From Athripsodes cinereus (lineage: Eukaryota > Arthropoda > Insecta > Trichoptera > Leptoceridae), in contig OX388313.1 of NCBI GenBank assembly GCA_947579605.1, positions 27,283,214 to 27,347,213 on the forward strand: 64,000 nt of DNA. The letters are read 5' to 3'. The notes under the pieces were generated by a model. That model did no database searches. It was not told the origin of the DNA and worked only from the letters and a program-made list of their open reading frames with translations. Made by a program: the position numbers and the translations under genes. This document shows, piece after piece, positions 20,873 through 31,290 of the stretch; positions within the stretch are counted from its first letter, which is position 1; every line of letters begins with the position of its first letter.

Positions 20873-22181
20873 TAGGGTGTCTCATATTGTTTTTCGTTTT
20901 TTGTTTGGCCGCTACGCGCCAAATACAGATTGCAGGGGGAGGGGAGTGGTGTCAAACGCTTGGTTGGCTTTTTAAGTTTAGTAGTAATGGATCACTTCAT
21001 GGGACCGTAGCGCGCATTTTGCGTGCGCGCGTTTTACAAAAACAACGATTCGTGCACTATTGTTCGACGTCTCTACAGGACAAATTTTCATTTAATCACT
21101 ATAAAAAATGTGCAAAGTGCAAATTTAATAAAGCATTGGGTGCGCAAATTTCAACTGACTGGGAACACAATGCCGGATAAATTAACTGGGCGCACAAGGA
21201 CATCGAGAACGAGCACGAACGCCGACCGCGTTCGCCAGTCTGTTATGAACGACCCACAACAGTCACTATGATTGCGCGCGGCTTCTCTAAATTTAAACAG
21301 ATCACCGATTCATTGCATTATTCGTAAAGATATGCATTTTCACGCCCATAAAATATTAATTGTTCAAGAAATAAAACCTGATGATCCTATAAAACGAGTC
21401 GAATTCTGCAGGACGATGAAAAATCGTTTTAGGAGTTTCAATAACGTATGGTTCTCCGATGAATCGAATTTTCACATCAACGGCCACGTGAATAAGCAAA
21501 ATTGCAGATACTGGGCTTCCGATAATCCACTTAAACTGCATCAGCAACCATTGCATCGCCGAAAGTTGTCGTTTGGGCTGCCATATCAAGTTAAGGAATT
21601 ATTGGCCCTTACATTTTTGAAGATGACCGTGGTCACGCTCAGACAGTTAATTATGATCGATATTGCCATATGATCAGGACTTTTTTGACTACAGAAATGC
21701 AAAACCAGATCGGCTACAACTGCTAGACATTTTTCCAACAAGATGGAGCCACTTCTCATGTAACAAATGACTCCCTAGCTGTTCTTCAAGAATTATTTCC
21801 TGAAAGAGTGATAAGTCGCCGAGGAGACATCTACTGGCCAACAAGGAGCCCAGATTTAACGCCTGCTGATTTTTTCCTATGGAGCTACTTAAAAAATAAG
21901 GTTTACAACCCATTCCCACCCAACCTGAACGTTTTGAAGCAAAGAATCACAGATGAAATAAACGCTATTCCTAGAGCGATGCTCCAGCGGGTAATTGAAA
22001 ATTTTAGTGCCAGGTTAAATGAATGTGAAGAAGGGTATGGTGCGCACTTACAAGCGGTTATTTTTCATAAATAAAAATTTAAAACCTGCTCTTTAATATA
22101 ATAGTAATTATAACAAGTTTGAAAAAATTCTTGTGTTTTATTTTTAAGTATCAAAAACGAAAAACAATATGAAACACCCCT
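20873..22181 (+). mobile_element. Mariner/Tc1-type transposon, nearly full length
   Basis: The element is about 1.3 kb, with inverted termini of about 28 bp (inner part CATATTGTTTTTCGTTTTT on both sides) and TA at each flank. It encodes a broken DDxD transposase on the plus strand. It lies about 480 bp downstream of the MINPP1 stop codon and may fall within or just beyond its 3' UTR. Confidence 0.85.
20987..22074 (+). pseudogene. Mariner transposase, DD41D type, inactivated
   Basis: The start is MDHF, with an early stop four codons later. A helix-turn-helix region follows (HWVRKFQLTGNTMPDK, VRQSVMNDPQQS). Then come a stop at 21,269-21,271, the first catalytic Asp in WFSDESNFHI, a frameshift near 21,580-21,700, and the second and third acids in FQQDGATSHV and TPADFFLW. 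The last two are separated by exactly 41 residues, the spacing reported for rosa-like mariners. The protein ends at VIFHK. With at least two stops and one or more frameshifts it cannot make transposase. Confidence 0.85.
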
Positions 22182-22304
22182 TATTTTAAAAACTCATTTA
22201 TTAAATTTCAATATTTCATTCTAAAATAAAATAAATAGGCTTTGTAAACACTTTGGTTGAACCAACAAAATAAATATGTTAAATTTCTCCATTGTAGTAT
22301 TGAA

Positions 22305-22470
22305 GATAGACAAAGAGTGGGCGAAAGGCAGATGTCATGATTGTGCAACATTATAGATTAGACCGGAATCAGACTGGTGCAGGAGTTATTCCGAATTGCG
22401 CAGGACAGTGAAGCCTTCTCCATGGTGATCGCCAACCTCAGGGGGGACCTAAAAGAAGTAGTAAAATGGA
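22305..22470 (+). mobile_element. Short LINE C-terminal remnant
   Basis: One frame reads LVQELFRIAQDSEAFSMV, like the final segment (EL-R-AQDRE-F) of RTE-type polyproteins. The flanking codons are broken. It is too short to assign to a family. Confidence 0.45.
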
Positions 22471-22474
22471 AAAA

Positions 22475-23195
22475 TTTACAGTACCTACCTTTCTTTGTTT
22501 ATTAGTGATGAGAGCAATAAAATGTGTGATCCTTTTAAAATAAGAATGGCATCTAATTTTGAATATTAATAAAAATTGACATTAAAGCTATAGATATATT
22601 ACCATTATGCTACATTTATACATATATGTATAGGTAATTTATTATTGTCCTTCATCAGCATTTATGTATGTATACAAATGATTTCTCGAAAATATTCTTA
22701 GGCCATCTTTGCGATTTGAATTCACATTTTCTTCAATGTCTTTCCGTTCATAGTCACATATGACAGGTGCAATGGAAAGAAAGAATAAAGGGGAGTCAAT
22801 GGTTTATTAGTTTTGAAAAAAAATAATTTTTCCTTGAGTAGTGACATAGACAATGTAGGCAAAGATCAGCCTCTATGGAGCGTTTTGATAATGACTAATA
22901 CATTATTTTTATTCACTGATATATTATATTACAATGGCATATGGTCATATTCACGCAATAAGAAACAATAAACAATTTAACAAATTTTTGTGAAAATATA
23001 CTTACTTTATTTATTTTTCCGTGTTAAATCCCTGGCTATAATCTGAAGATAGTGAAGAATAATGTGTAGCAGGTACTTTATTTATTTATTTAATTATTCC
23101 TGTAAATAAAAACTAGAACTATTACAAAATTTATTGCAATATAAAATTTATTCTTAAATGATTTCTGGTGAGATAGTGTTGTTTCACTTGGATAT
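22475..23195. other. AT-rich spacer, no gene seen
   Basis: No coding or RNA signal is recognised. Confidence 0.4.
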
Positions 23196-24040
23196 CAAAT
23201 ATTTAAAAAGACCAATCAGACATCTTTATTCAAGAACCATGTTTACACAATGTAACATAGTTTGAGTTTGTTGGGGCTGACTGAGAGAAGAGTACTTTGT
23301 GATTTGATTTTGTTACATAAAATAATTCACGGGAATCTTGATTGTCCAGATATATTGTTGAAGTTAAATTTTCATGTTCCCATAAGGGCTACTCGACAGG
23401 CTTTACATTTTTATCGTAAAAGTTCCAGCACTTCTTATGATTTTAACTCGTCTGTCAACAGATTGCAGCGTCTTGGAAACAAATATGTGGATGTTGTAGA
23501 CGTATTTGGCATATCTCTGTTAGAATATAAGTTTAAAATAATAGAATCGCTTCTTTCAGATCAGACCTAGAGGATTTTCCCATGTTCATGTATTTTTGTG
23601 CAGTTCTAAAATTATTATTATTAATTTTTGTTTTTTTAATATCTTGACTAGTGACTAAAATTTGTCTTTTAATGAATTTATTGTATTTGTATTTAAATTT
23701 TCATTTTTATTTTTTGACTTGATCTGGAGTATGGCTATGTTTTGTTTGTTTTTATATTTTTGTACATGTGTTGAATGATTGTGTGATATTATAAAGTTTA
23801 TCTGTATACTTATAAAGGCAATTGCCGTATATTGTGTTTAAATAAATAAATAGTGCATAACCTAATCACAAGAAATGAGAAAGGGATCCCAATGTTTACG
23901 AATTGGCTCTAAGTGATCATTTTCGGTGTCCATGGACAATGTTCACCGATTCCTCCATTCTCACTGTCACGATATAAGGGTCACCAATTGAGAAACACTT
24001 GATGCAATCCATAGAAGTAACAATTTTTGGGATCTCATAT
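23196..24040 (+). repeat. R3500 repeat copy split by a LINE-E insertion
   Basis: The flanks AACCATGTTTACACAATG (about 23,228) and CACAAGAAATGAGAAAGGGA (about 23,868 onward) are contiguous in the 3.5-kb copy but separated by about 600 bp here. The intervening sequence is a LINE end, so the order of events (repeat first, LINE second) is clear. Confidence 0.6.
23256..23860 (+). mobile_element. LINE-E 3' end with polyprotein C-terminus
   Basis: An open frame of about 100 codons includes RRVLCDLILLHKIIHGNLDC and ends IIESLLSDQT. This is the kind of C-terminal domain seen after the reverse transcriptase in Jockey/CR1-like LINEs. The roughly 290-nt 3' UTR ends in AATAAATAAATAG. An inverted copy of the 3' part is at 45.06-45.45 kb. 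ATAG on both sides may be the target duplication. Confidence 0.7.
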
Positions 24041-24359
24041 TTCAGATTTCAAATGGATCAAAATCTCCCATCTTAAGAACAACAGAACAATTTAATTCAA
24101 TACGATTACTTTCAATTGAGGCCATTCCGGGAAGAAAGAGGACGGAACCAAAGCCTTAATTTTTTAATACAACAGTTTTAAGTTTTTATACCTGGATGAA
24201 TACGCAGCGAACATCACTGATATGAGTATAGCGGTGTTTGCAACGCCCGCCGGAGCTTCTCAAAATGTTTAGTATTGTAGACGCGTACAGATGATAGTTA
24301 TATTCCTAAGCTTAACTAAATGTTACTGTTATCAATTATTTTCGAAAACACTAGAAAAA

Positions 24360-24460
24360 AATTTGCCCATGGCACAAAATTTATTTGTCTAGTCTTAAAT
24401 TGTTTATTTTCGTATATTGTTTTTATTGGGGAATAAAGACTTTTATTATTATTAATATTA
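24360..24460 (+). repeat. LINE-type tail ending in (ATT)n
   Basis: GGCACAAAATTTATTTGTCTA through AATAAAGACTTTTATTATT matches the tail at 34.63-34.76 kb in reverse. It is a short retroposon 3' end. Confidence 0.5.
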
Positions 24461-25164
24461 GTACATAGCTCTAATTAATATTAGTACAAGGCTGGAATGT
24501 TATGTTTCATCTTTTTGGACGTGTATTATTTCCCCTCATTTCTTTTTTTTTATTAACGTTGATTTCCCAACTTTCTGGTCTGGATATTCTCCGTCTAGGG
24601 TATCCGGAAATATTTTCCATTATGATTTCTTAAAAACAGAAAAAATAGTGAGTAGTAAATAAATATATCAACACTCGCGGCACCACGGTTTGAGAATGAA
24701 TGAAACTTCTACTAAGCGTAAACAAGGGTATTAGAAACTAGGGAAGGGGGGAGAGAAGATACTGGGTAGGGACGTTTCGCTAGGAAGAGATAGAACGTAT
24801 TTATTTGATTAATTTTTTATTTTTTTTATATAATTGATTAATATAAAAATATGAAATATATATCAAAATATTCCTCGTGATAACGCGCATACATTGCACG
24901 AAAAATTTTTTTTTACCTACTTGGCGGCATCGTCTTTCTTCCTCGAATCGACTCAATTAGATTTTGCACAATGTTACATTGTGTAAACATGGTTCTTCAA
25001 GATGTCTGTCTGGTTTTGTTATCTGCATGTTGTGCCCAAATCCGTTAAAACATTAAAAAAATTGTAAATACCCAAAACATCAAATATACTGATACTGAGT
25101 CCACTATAACAATATGTAAATGAAATATAATATGCAGGTGTTCGAAAAAATTAAGACATTTTTC
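24461..25164. other. Spacer, no gene seen
   Basis: Near 24,970 is a short inverted echo of R3500 (AATGTTACATTGTGTAAAC). Nothing else is recognised. Confidence 0.4.
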
Positions 25165-25320
25165 ATCTTAAATTAAGCGATGAGGTATGCCACCCATCCT
25201 GAATGTCTTGATTTTATATTGGCACGAAGAGGACAGTTTGCATGTTTCTTACATGCAGCTGATCTGCTGGCTACCCCAGTTGTGGGATATGCCGTGATGG
25301 TATAGTATAGTATAGTATAA
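25165..25320 (-). repeat. Family-X retroposon 3' part, tail (TATAG)n
   Basis: It is almost identical to 53,465-53,640: GCGATGAGGTATGCCACCC, GGCACGAAGAGGACAGTTTG, GGGATATGCCGTGATGG, then TATAGTATAGTATAG. Strand labels for family X follow the 61.4-kb copy, so copies such as this that run toward the (TAG)n tail are listed as minus. Confidence 0.6.
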
Positions 25321-25649
25321 ATGAAATATAATAATGTTTAGTAAGAAAGTTATAAATAAACTAGCGTAATAGAGGCTGCTATTAAACAAAACGCACAGGT
25401 ATCTAGTAAAATAGTTTTTTAGTTACTTATTGAGATTATGTTTTATTGTGAATAAATTATAATAATAGCAAATTTTGTGTTAAATAAATTAGTTTGCATG
25501 TAAATATAACTTTGTTTTATTTGTTCATATATCTTTCCTTTTTTAGATGATTTGTAAATCTTATAGGAGTGCAAGTAAATTCTTACATCTTAAAACCATG
25601 TCAACCAAATTCTGGACGATGGAAATGTGTTATATAAAAGAACATCTAA

Positions 25650-25790
25650 TGTTTAGTTATTTTTTTCTTCACTGTACATTGGTTACAATAATACAAATTA
25701 AAACAAAGAATCACAAAAATATAAGTTATACAATTCAATGTAAAGAGGGCGAGTTTATTGCTAAAATTCAATGTCTTCCAACTAACTAAT
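25650..25790 (-). repeat. GCG-type retroposon tail, minus strand
   Basis: TTCTTCACTGTACATTGGTT through GAGGGCGAGTTTATTGC and CTTCCAACTAACTAATG. The hairpin is partly decayed. Confidence 0.6.
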
Positions 25791-25799
25791 GTTCATGCA

Positions 25800-26955
25800 T
25801 GAATTTAGGAAAAGTGTGTATTGAAAATAGTAAAAATTTGCTTGTCAGTAAACTTAAGCTTAAAAAAATAAAAGACCTAAATTTTACTTGCATTGTACAA
25901 CTGTTGTCTGTTATCTCTTCCAGCTTACCTAGAGATCCATTTTCAGGAATAAATATTTACTCCACTGTAATTATTTTACAGATATGTCAATTCTATTCAC
26001 AGTTCATGGAAACTATGAAGGAAATATATTATTTTTATCCCTGCGAGATTAGTAGCAATTAATGCATATTACACATATGATACATTTGGAATCCAGGTAG
26101 ATTGATTCCATTTTTCCTTAAGAGTGAGTTATTGGTGGATACTTGTTCTCTAGGCATCGGTTTATTCGGTGCCAAACAAACAGCTCAAAATTTGAACCAC
26201 ATATGGCTCTAGTCACTATAGGTATTGGATTCTAAGAGTTCAGTATATTTGTTGATCTATCTCTGAATATTTCAGATTGAAGGTTTATAGACATTATCCA
26301 CTATGGTTTTGAATGCTTCCTATGTATAATTACTGTATTACTGTGAATAAACATAATTATGAAATTATTATTTGTATTTGAATTATTGTGCAACTGCCAA
26401 ACATCAATGGAACTGTTTAATTGTTCAATAAACATAACAATATTTTCACAAACATTACACACAAAGATTTTATCACGAAATTTAATTGAAATATAAATGG
26501 CATGATTCATGGGATAAGACAAAGTTGAGCATTATGTATTAATTCTTGAAAATACAAAAATGACGTTAATCAACATTGTATTACAGTTATTATTTTAGTC
26601 TATCTAGAATATGAAAAACATTTTTTTTATGTATCTGAAAAAATCTTAAGGTTATAAATGACCTTGCAACCTCGGCAGAAAAATGGAGAGAGGAACTGTG
26701 GAGACAAGTACTTAGCGACAGTTCCTAGAAGATGGTATATAAAAGCACAAAAATTGTGCAAAATTTGAACTACCCTACATGGAAGACTCTCAACAGACTA
26801 AAGGTGTGGGTGATTAGTTGTAAATCAACTAACATTTAAGTAGGACTTTCTGGAGAGATATGACACAATTTGCGACTGTGGGAAGGTGCAGCATGAATCC
26901 CACTTGCTTGTTGATGCAAATTTCCTGTGATGAAGATGATCTGAAGATAGCTAAT
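25800..26955. other. Spacer, no gene assigned
   Basis: Short AT-driven frames only. Around 26,680-26,740 a short frame (AEKWREELWRQVLSDSS) could be another LINE fragment but is too short to call. Confidence 0.35.
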
Positions 26956-26959
26956 TACA

Positions 26960-27105
26960 GGGCTATATTTATTTTATTCCTCATTGTGCATTGGTTAGAT
27001 TATTTCAAATCAAAACAAAGTATCATGAAAATATCAGTTATTCAGTGTACAGAGGGCGAGTTTATCGCTAGAATTCGCAGTGTCTTCCAACTAACCCGGT
27101 ATTAT
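26960..27105 (-). repeat. GCG-type retroposon tail, minus strand
   Basis: TTTATTTTATTCCTCATTGTG ... CAGAGGGCGAGTTTATCGC ... CTTCCAACTAACCCGG. It has the same design as the other tails. Confidence 0.6.
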
Positions 27106-28341
27106 GTGATAGATAATAAATATTATGCCAGATGTGACATGGATGCAGTGTGCTTAGGATAGAAAATTGTGAAAATCACGTGAGAATGAATGCCTAAAAA
27201 TTTCATTGAATATGACACTGCATTCATTAAGATTCATCATGGAGTTATTTTTAGAAACCTTTCCTAGTAAAAATTAAAAGTAAGCATAAAAATGGAATTA
27301 TTTTTCCCCCATTCTGAGAAAAGATAAATGGGTATTACCTCTCCATTCTGAATGTTTTATTGTCCGGAAAAGTTATCATTGCTACGATACGACTGGACCA
27401 TTGGCGTCATGAAGCAGAAGGGATGCAGGTAGGTGCTGTCCCACCTCTGGTAATCCAAAAATAATTTCACACACTGAATGAACCGGAATCTCAAATTTCT
27501 TCTATATCTACCCCTCTCTCGTCGCGTATTTTTCAAGACCCAACTAGATAAAATGATATAGTTTTTTATATACGTCGTACGAAATAACAACTACTGCTCC
27601 TCCCCTAGAAAAACCCTATGTGCGCCTTTGAACTGGACTTTAATTGCATGATAATATAATTGTCTTTGCAGTCTTTGAGGAGTTCAGTCATGCGAGAAAG
27701 ACGTCGCGAGAAACGCAATAATTATACAGAATTATTTTAACGACTCGTAACAGAATCAGTATAACGATTATTTTATCGACATTTAATGCACAGACGGTTC
27801 TTAATACCTTCAACAAGAAGGAATTTTAGATATTGACAATCATTTGAATATTCTTCCATTTCGTGTGACGTATTATGTTTATGTCCCTCCCGTGTATATT
27901 AAGTATCATTCTCTGAAGGTGGCTTTTCAACTTCCCGTCTTGCAGTAATTTAAGACTCATCTACTCACCTTATTTAATAAACCTTTTTTATATCTAAACC
28001 TTTTTTATATCTAAACCTTTTTTTCTTCTTTTGAAATTTGTAATTGATTTCTTATCTGTCTATCATAAAAACCAAACTAGGGTTTGAATCCCAGTTTGTG
28101 TTGATTTGTGAATATATAAGTATCTAAATTGATAGATTAAAAAAATATATTAATAGATTCCTTCTGAATCGAGTTATTTGGCCATTTCACCTAACTTTCT
28201 TTTTTCATTCATTATTATCTCTTGTTTAATCTTAAATTCACAAAAAAAGGTGAACGCAAAAACATACTCTCTTATAAATCTCTCTTTAATTGTGTTATTT
28301 TTCATAGTTATTTAATTGTCTTATTTTTCTTAGTATTATGG
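27106..28341. other. Spacer, no gene seen
   Basis: The only structure noted is a short tandem (about 19-bp units of ATATCTAAACCTTTTTT) near 27,980-28,022. Confidence 0.4.
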
Positions 28342-28875
28342 GGTGTTCACATTTGGCGAATATCGCCAGGCGAATTTCAAAATATAACGTCAGGCGAAAA
28401 AACAAAATTCGCCGTACGCCCATTGATCGTCACACCTGTTCACACAGTCCACCGATTTAGAAACGATCTGTCAGATGCGCTTTGATTTTGACACTGTTTT
28501 CAAAATGGCGGACGTCGAGATGGAGATCGCGAAGTGTTTATTTTTAGTCGAAAATGTTATAGTAGAGGTTATAAGGCGCCTTTTAATTAAGGAAACAAAC
28601 GCCACAAACCAACAAAAAAGATAACAGCTGTCACGAAGCGGGAAACATTATAAAATTTATAGGTTATAAAGCTTTTACCATAGATACGAACGCCGCGCAT
28701 ATCTGCGCATGCGCAAATCGTTCAATCGGCCGAGAAAGTTGGAAGGTGGTCAACTCGAGACGATGTCGTTTCTACTGGTTTTTATCGTTTCAGACTAGCT
28801 GTCATTTTGTTCACACGGTTCAAATGGCTGGCGATATTTTGGTGCCCTGGCGATATTCGCCAAAGTGAGAACACC
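28342..28875 (+). mobile_element. 534-bp TIR element retaining the start of a transposon ORF
   Basis: The left end is GGTGTTCACATTTGGCGAAT and the right end is its inverted copy, with two mismatches over about 30 bp and including the ATATCGCCAGG block. The interior is notably GC-rich for this window. It includes, at 28,505-28,624, an ATG in good context followed by 39 codons (MADVEMEIAKCLFLVEN...) and a stop. The most economical reading is an internally deleted DNA transposon that keeps the first codons of its gene. No clean target duplication is visible, so the superfamily is open. Confidence 0.65.
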
Positions 28876-29246
28876 ACATTACCCCAGAACAGATTTTTTT
28901 AATCTAGTGGGGCAATACATTCCATAATGATGTTTTTTATGTTATTTTTGTAAGTAATATTTTTGGAAAATAAATAAAAAAATCAATAGTAATTTCTACT
29001 TTTATCGAGATTTAAAACATGATAGATTTAAAACATTCATTCCATCATGGAATTTCCCGCAAATGGGGTAGCTAGATGGTTTCTACATGCAAGTTGTCGA
29101 TGTTTATCGGTGTTTATTTTAACTAATCGTTCTTAGTTTGATGAAACGGAAAAGGTTAAGTTTTTGTAATTTAAAACTTTTTTTACATATTGACTGTCCA
29201 GCTCCATAGCTCAACAAGTAAAAATGTATTATATTCAAGAAATGAT
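28876..29246. other. Spacer preceding the 150-bp tandem array
   Basis: At 29,200-29,245 the sequence resembles 46,928-46,970 (CTCAACAAGTAAAAATGT), so the tandem array grew from a dispersed repeat. Confidence 0.4.
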
Positions 29247-29846
29247 TTTTTTTTGTAATTTCGGTATTTTTATATTTTACTTTAAACACACAACTTTGTT
29301 TTTATTCTTCTATATTTAAATAGAACCTTGTATTTTTGATAGTAATTTGTTTGTGGAATTGGAAGAGTAGCGTTGATTGCCTGTATTACCAATTATTTTT
29401 TTTTGTAATTTCGGTATTTTTATATTTTACTTTAAACACACAACTTTGTTTTTATTCTTCTATATTTAAATAGAACCTTGTATTTTTGATAGTAATTTGT
29501 TTGTGGAATTGGAAGAGTAGCGTTGATTGCCTGTATTACCAATTATTTTTTTTTGTAATTTCGGTATTTTTATATTTTACTTTAAACACACAACTTTGTT
29601 TTTATTCTTCTATATTTAAATAGAACCTTGTATTTTTGATAGTAATTTGTTTGTGGAATTGGAAGAGTAGCGTTGATTGCCTGTATTACCAATTATTTTT
29701 TTTTGTAATTTCGGTATTTTTATATTTTACTTTAAACACACAGCTTTGTTTTTATTCTCCTATATTTAAATAGAACCTTGTATTTTTGATAGTAATTTGT
29801 TTGTGGAATTGGAAGAGTAGCGTTGATTGTCTGTATTACCAATTAA
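29247..29846. repeat. Tandem array, 4 x 150 bp
   Basis: Four head-to-tail units begin at about 29,247, 29,397, 29,547 and 29,697 (each marked by GTAATTTCGGTATTTTTATA eight bases in). Units 1-3 are essentially identical. Unit 4 has a few changes (ACACACAGCTTTG, TTCTCC, GATTGTCTG). A single diverged unit lies at 46.97-47.48 kb. Confidence 0.9.
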
Positions 29847-30159
29847 TTTTTTTTTTTCGAAATTTACGATTTGTTGAGATATGAAAGTGATATTATTAAA
29901 CACATAAAATATACCATGATAATTTACGAAGGTGTATGTATGACTGATATAAATAATAGATATGAAAAACACTTTGTTATGTTTATTTTGTAAAGAAAAT
30001 TTAATAACGTCGAGTTAGAACCAAAATGAAAAATATCAAGGTTTTTTGGCAATTATCCTCGGTAAAGAATAAGAATTCTGCTCTTTTCTGTATGTTTTTG
30101 AGTGATCTTTAAAAAGCAAGTTCAAAAACTTCACATATAAGATAGTTGACATCTTCGAT

Positions 30160-30390
30160 TCAGCGATGAAGCACGCCACCCATGTTGAATGTTTTATTTT
30201 TTATTGCTACATCAGAGAGTAATTTAACAAATGTGAAAATTAACAGCGTTTTTTGTTTGAATGTTAAGAGATCTTAGGCGTATTATCATCTATCTCGAAT
30301 GTCCTTTTTAAGACACATAGAGGACAATCTGTATGCTTATTATAGACAGTTTGGCTGGTTACTCCACTTATGAGAGATACCGTATTAGTA
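30160..30390 (-). repeat. Family-X retroposon, decayed
   Basis: GCGATGAAGCACGCCACCCAT, then after an insertion CGAATGTCCTTTTTAAGAC, GAGGACAATCTGTATGC and GGTTACTCCACTTATGAGAG correspond to the 53.4-kb copy. Confidence 0.45.
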
Positions 30391-31290
30391 TAAATAGATA
30401 GATCGTTTTTGGTGAAGATCTCAGTTTATAAAAATGATCTGAAATGTGTACTTGTACTTTCTTCAATTATGAAAATCTTGACTTTTTACAGTATGCGAAG
30501 AGTTCCGATACTACGCGGTAAAAATATTTTTAATTCTGGAATAAATCATTCATTAACTAGACTTCTTGTTTGTACACCTCTTTAGTCACTGTGTGCATAA
30601 TTATAATATGTACCTACCTATATTTTCCGAGTGAGTCAGTGATCAGTTGATGATTTTAAGTCAGAAGTTAAACAGTTGCCGATTCATTCGGTCCAATCTG
30701 TGATAGAAACAAGTCTATGTAACGCGTGTTCCATGAAACGTCATTCTAAATTTTCAATTGCATTCGTAAAAAAGGCGGGAAATAAAGAAAACATTCTGCA
30801 GGTGCAGCGCTGTGAAATGAATTTTGAATAGTTTGAATTTTGCGTCCATATTTTGATAGACAATAATGTCATAGATAATAATGAATTGTTGTCATAAATG
30901 GGCATAATTTGAATAAAGAACTATTTGAAAAGAAGAGTTTAATTTTAAAGTGAATATAGTTTTTGTTATTTCAGTTCTTTTAACGTGAAGCATAAAGAAA
31001 ATAGATGTTTCTAATAAAAATCTATAATTAGAAGTGTTTCTGAGAACACAGTTTCAAAAAGAAACTAAAATTGGTTTAAATATTAAGGTACTCCTTTTTA
31101 AACAAGATAATTATAAAAATATCGTTTATACCACATTTTTAATACAAAGAAATTTTAGTGTATTCGTTTAATTTATTCGAATTTGGAAATTGTGAAATGT
31201 GATTTAGTAATTTCAAAATTAGAATGACAATCGAATAGTTGTGAGTGTTTTCGTTTTTTGTGACTTATTTTAGTGTTGCTATAATAAAAA
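30391..31290 (+). promoter_or_regulatory. Upstream region of the membrane-protein gene
   Basis: There is no coding sequence. The 900 bp before the first ATG of the membrane-protein gene contain no recognised repeat, unlike most of the window, which would fit a promoter and 5' UTR. An acceptor-like TTTTGTTATTTCAG near 30,973 could mark a 5' UTR exon. Confidence 0.3.

Noticed and set aside
29247..29846. CRISPR-like repeated structure
   Set aside because: The units are contiguous 150-bp tandem repeats without spacers, in a eukaryotic intron or intergenic setting.
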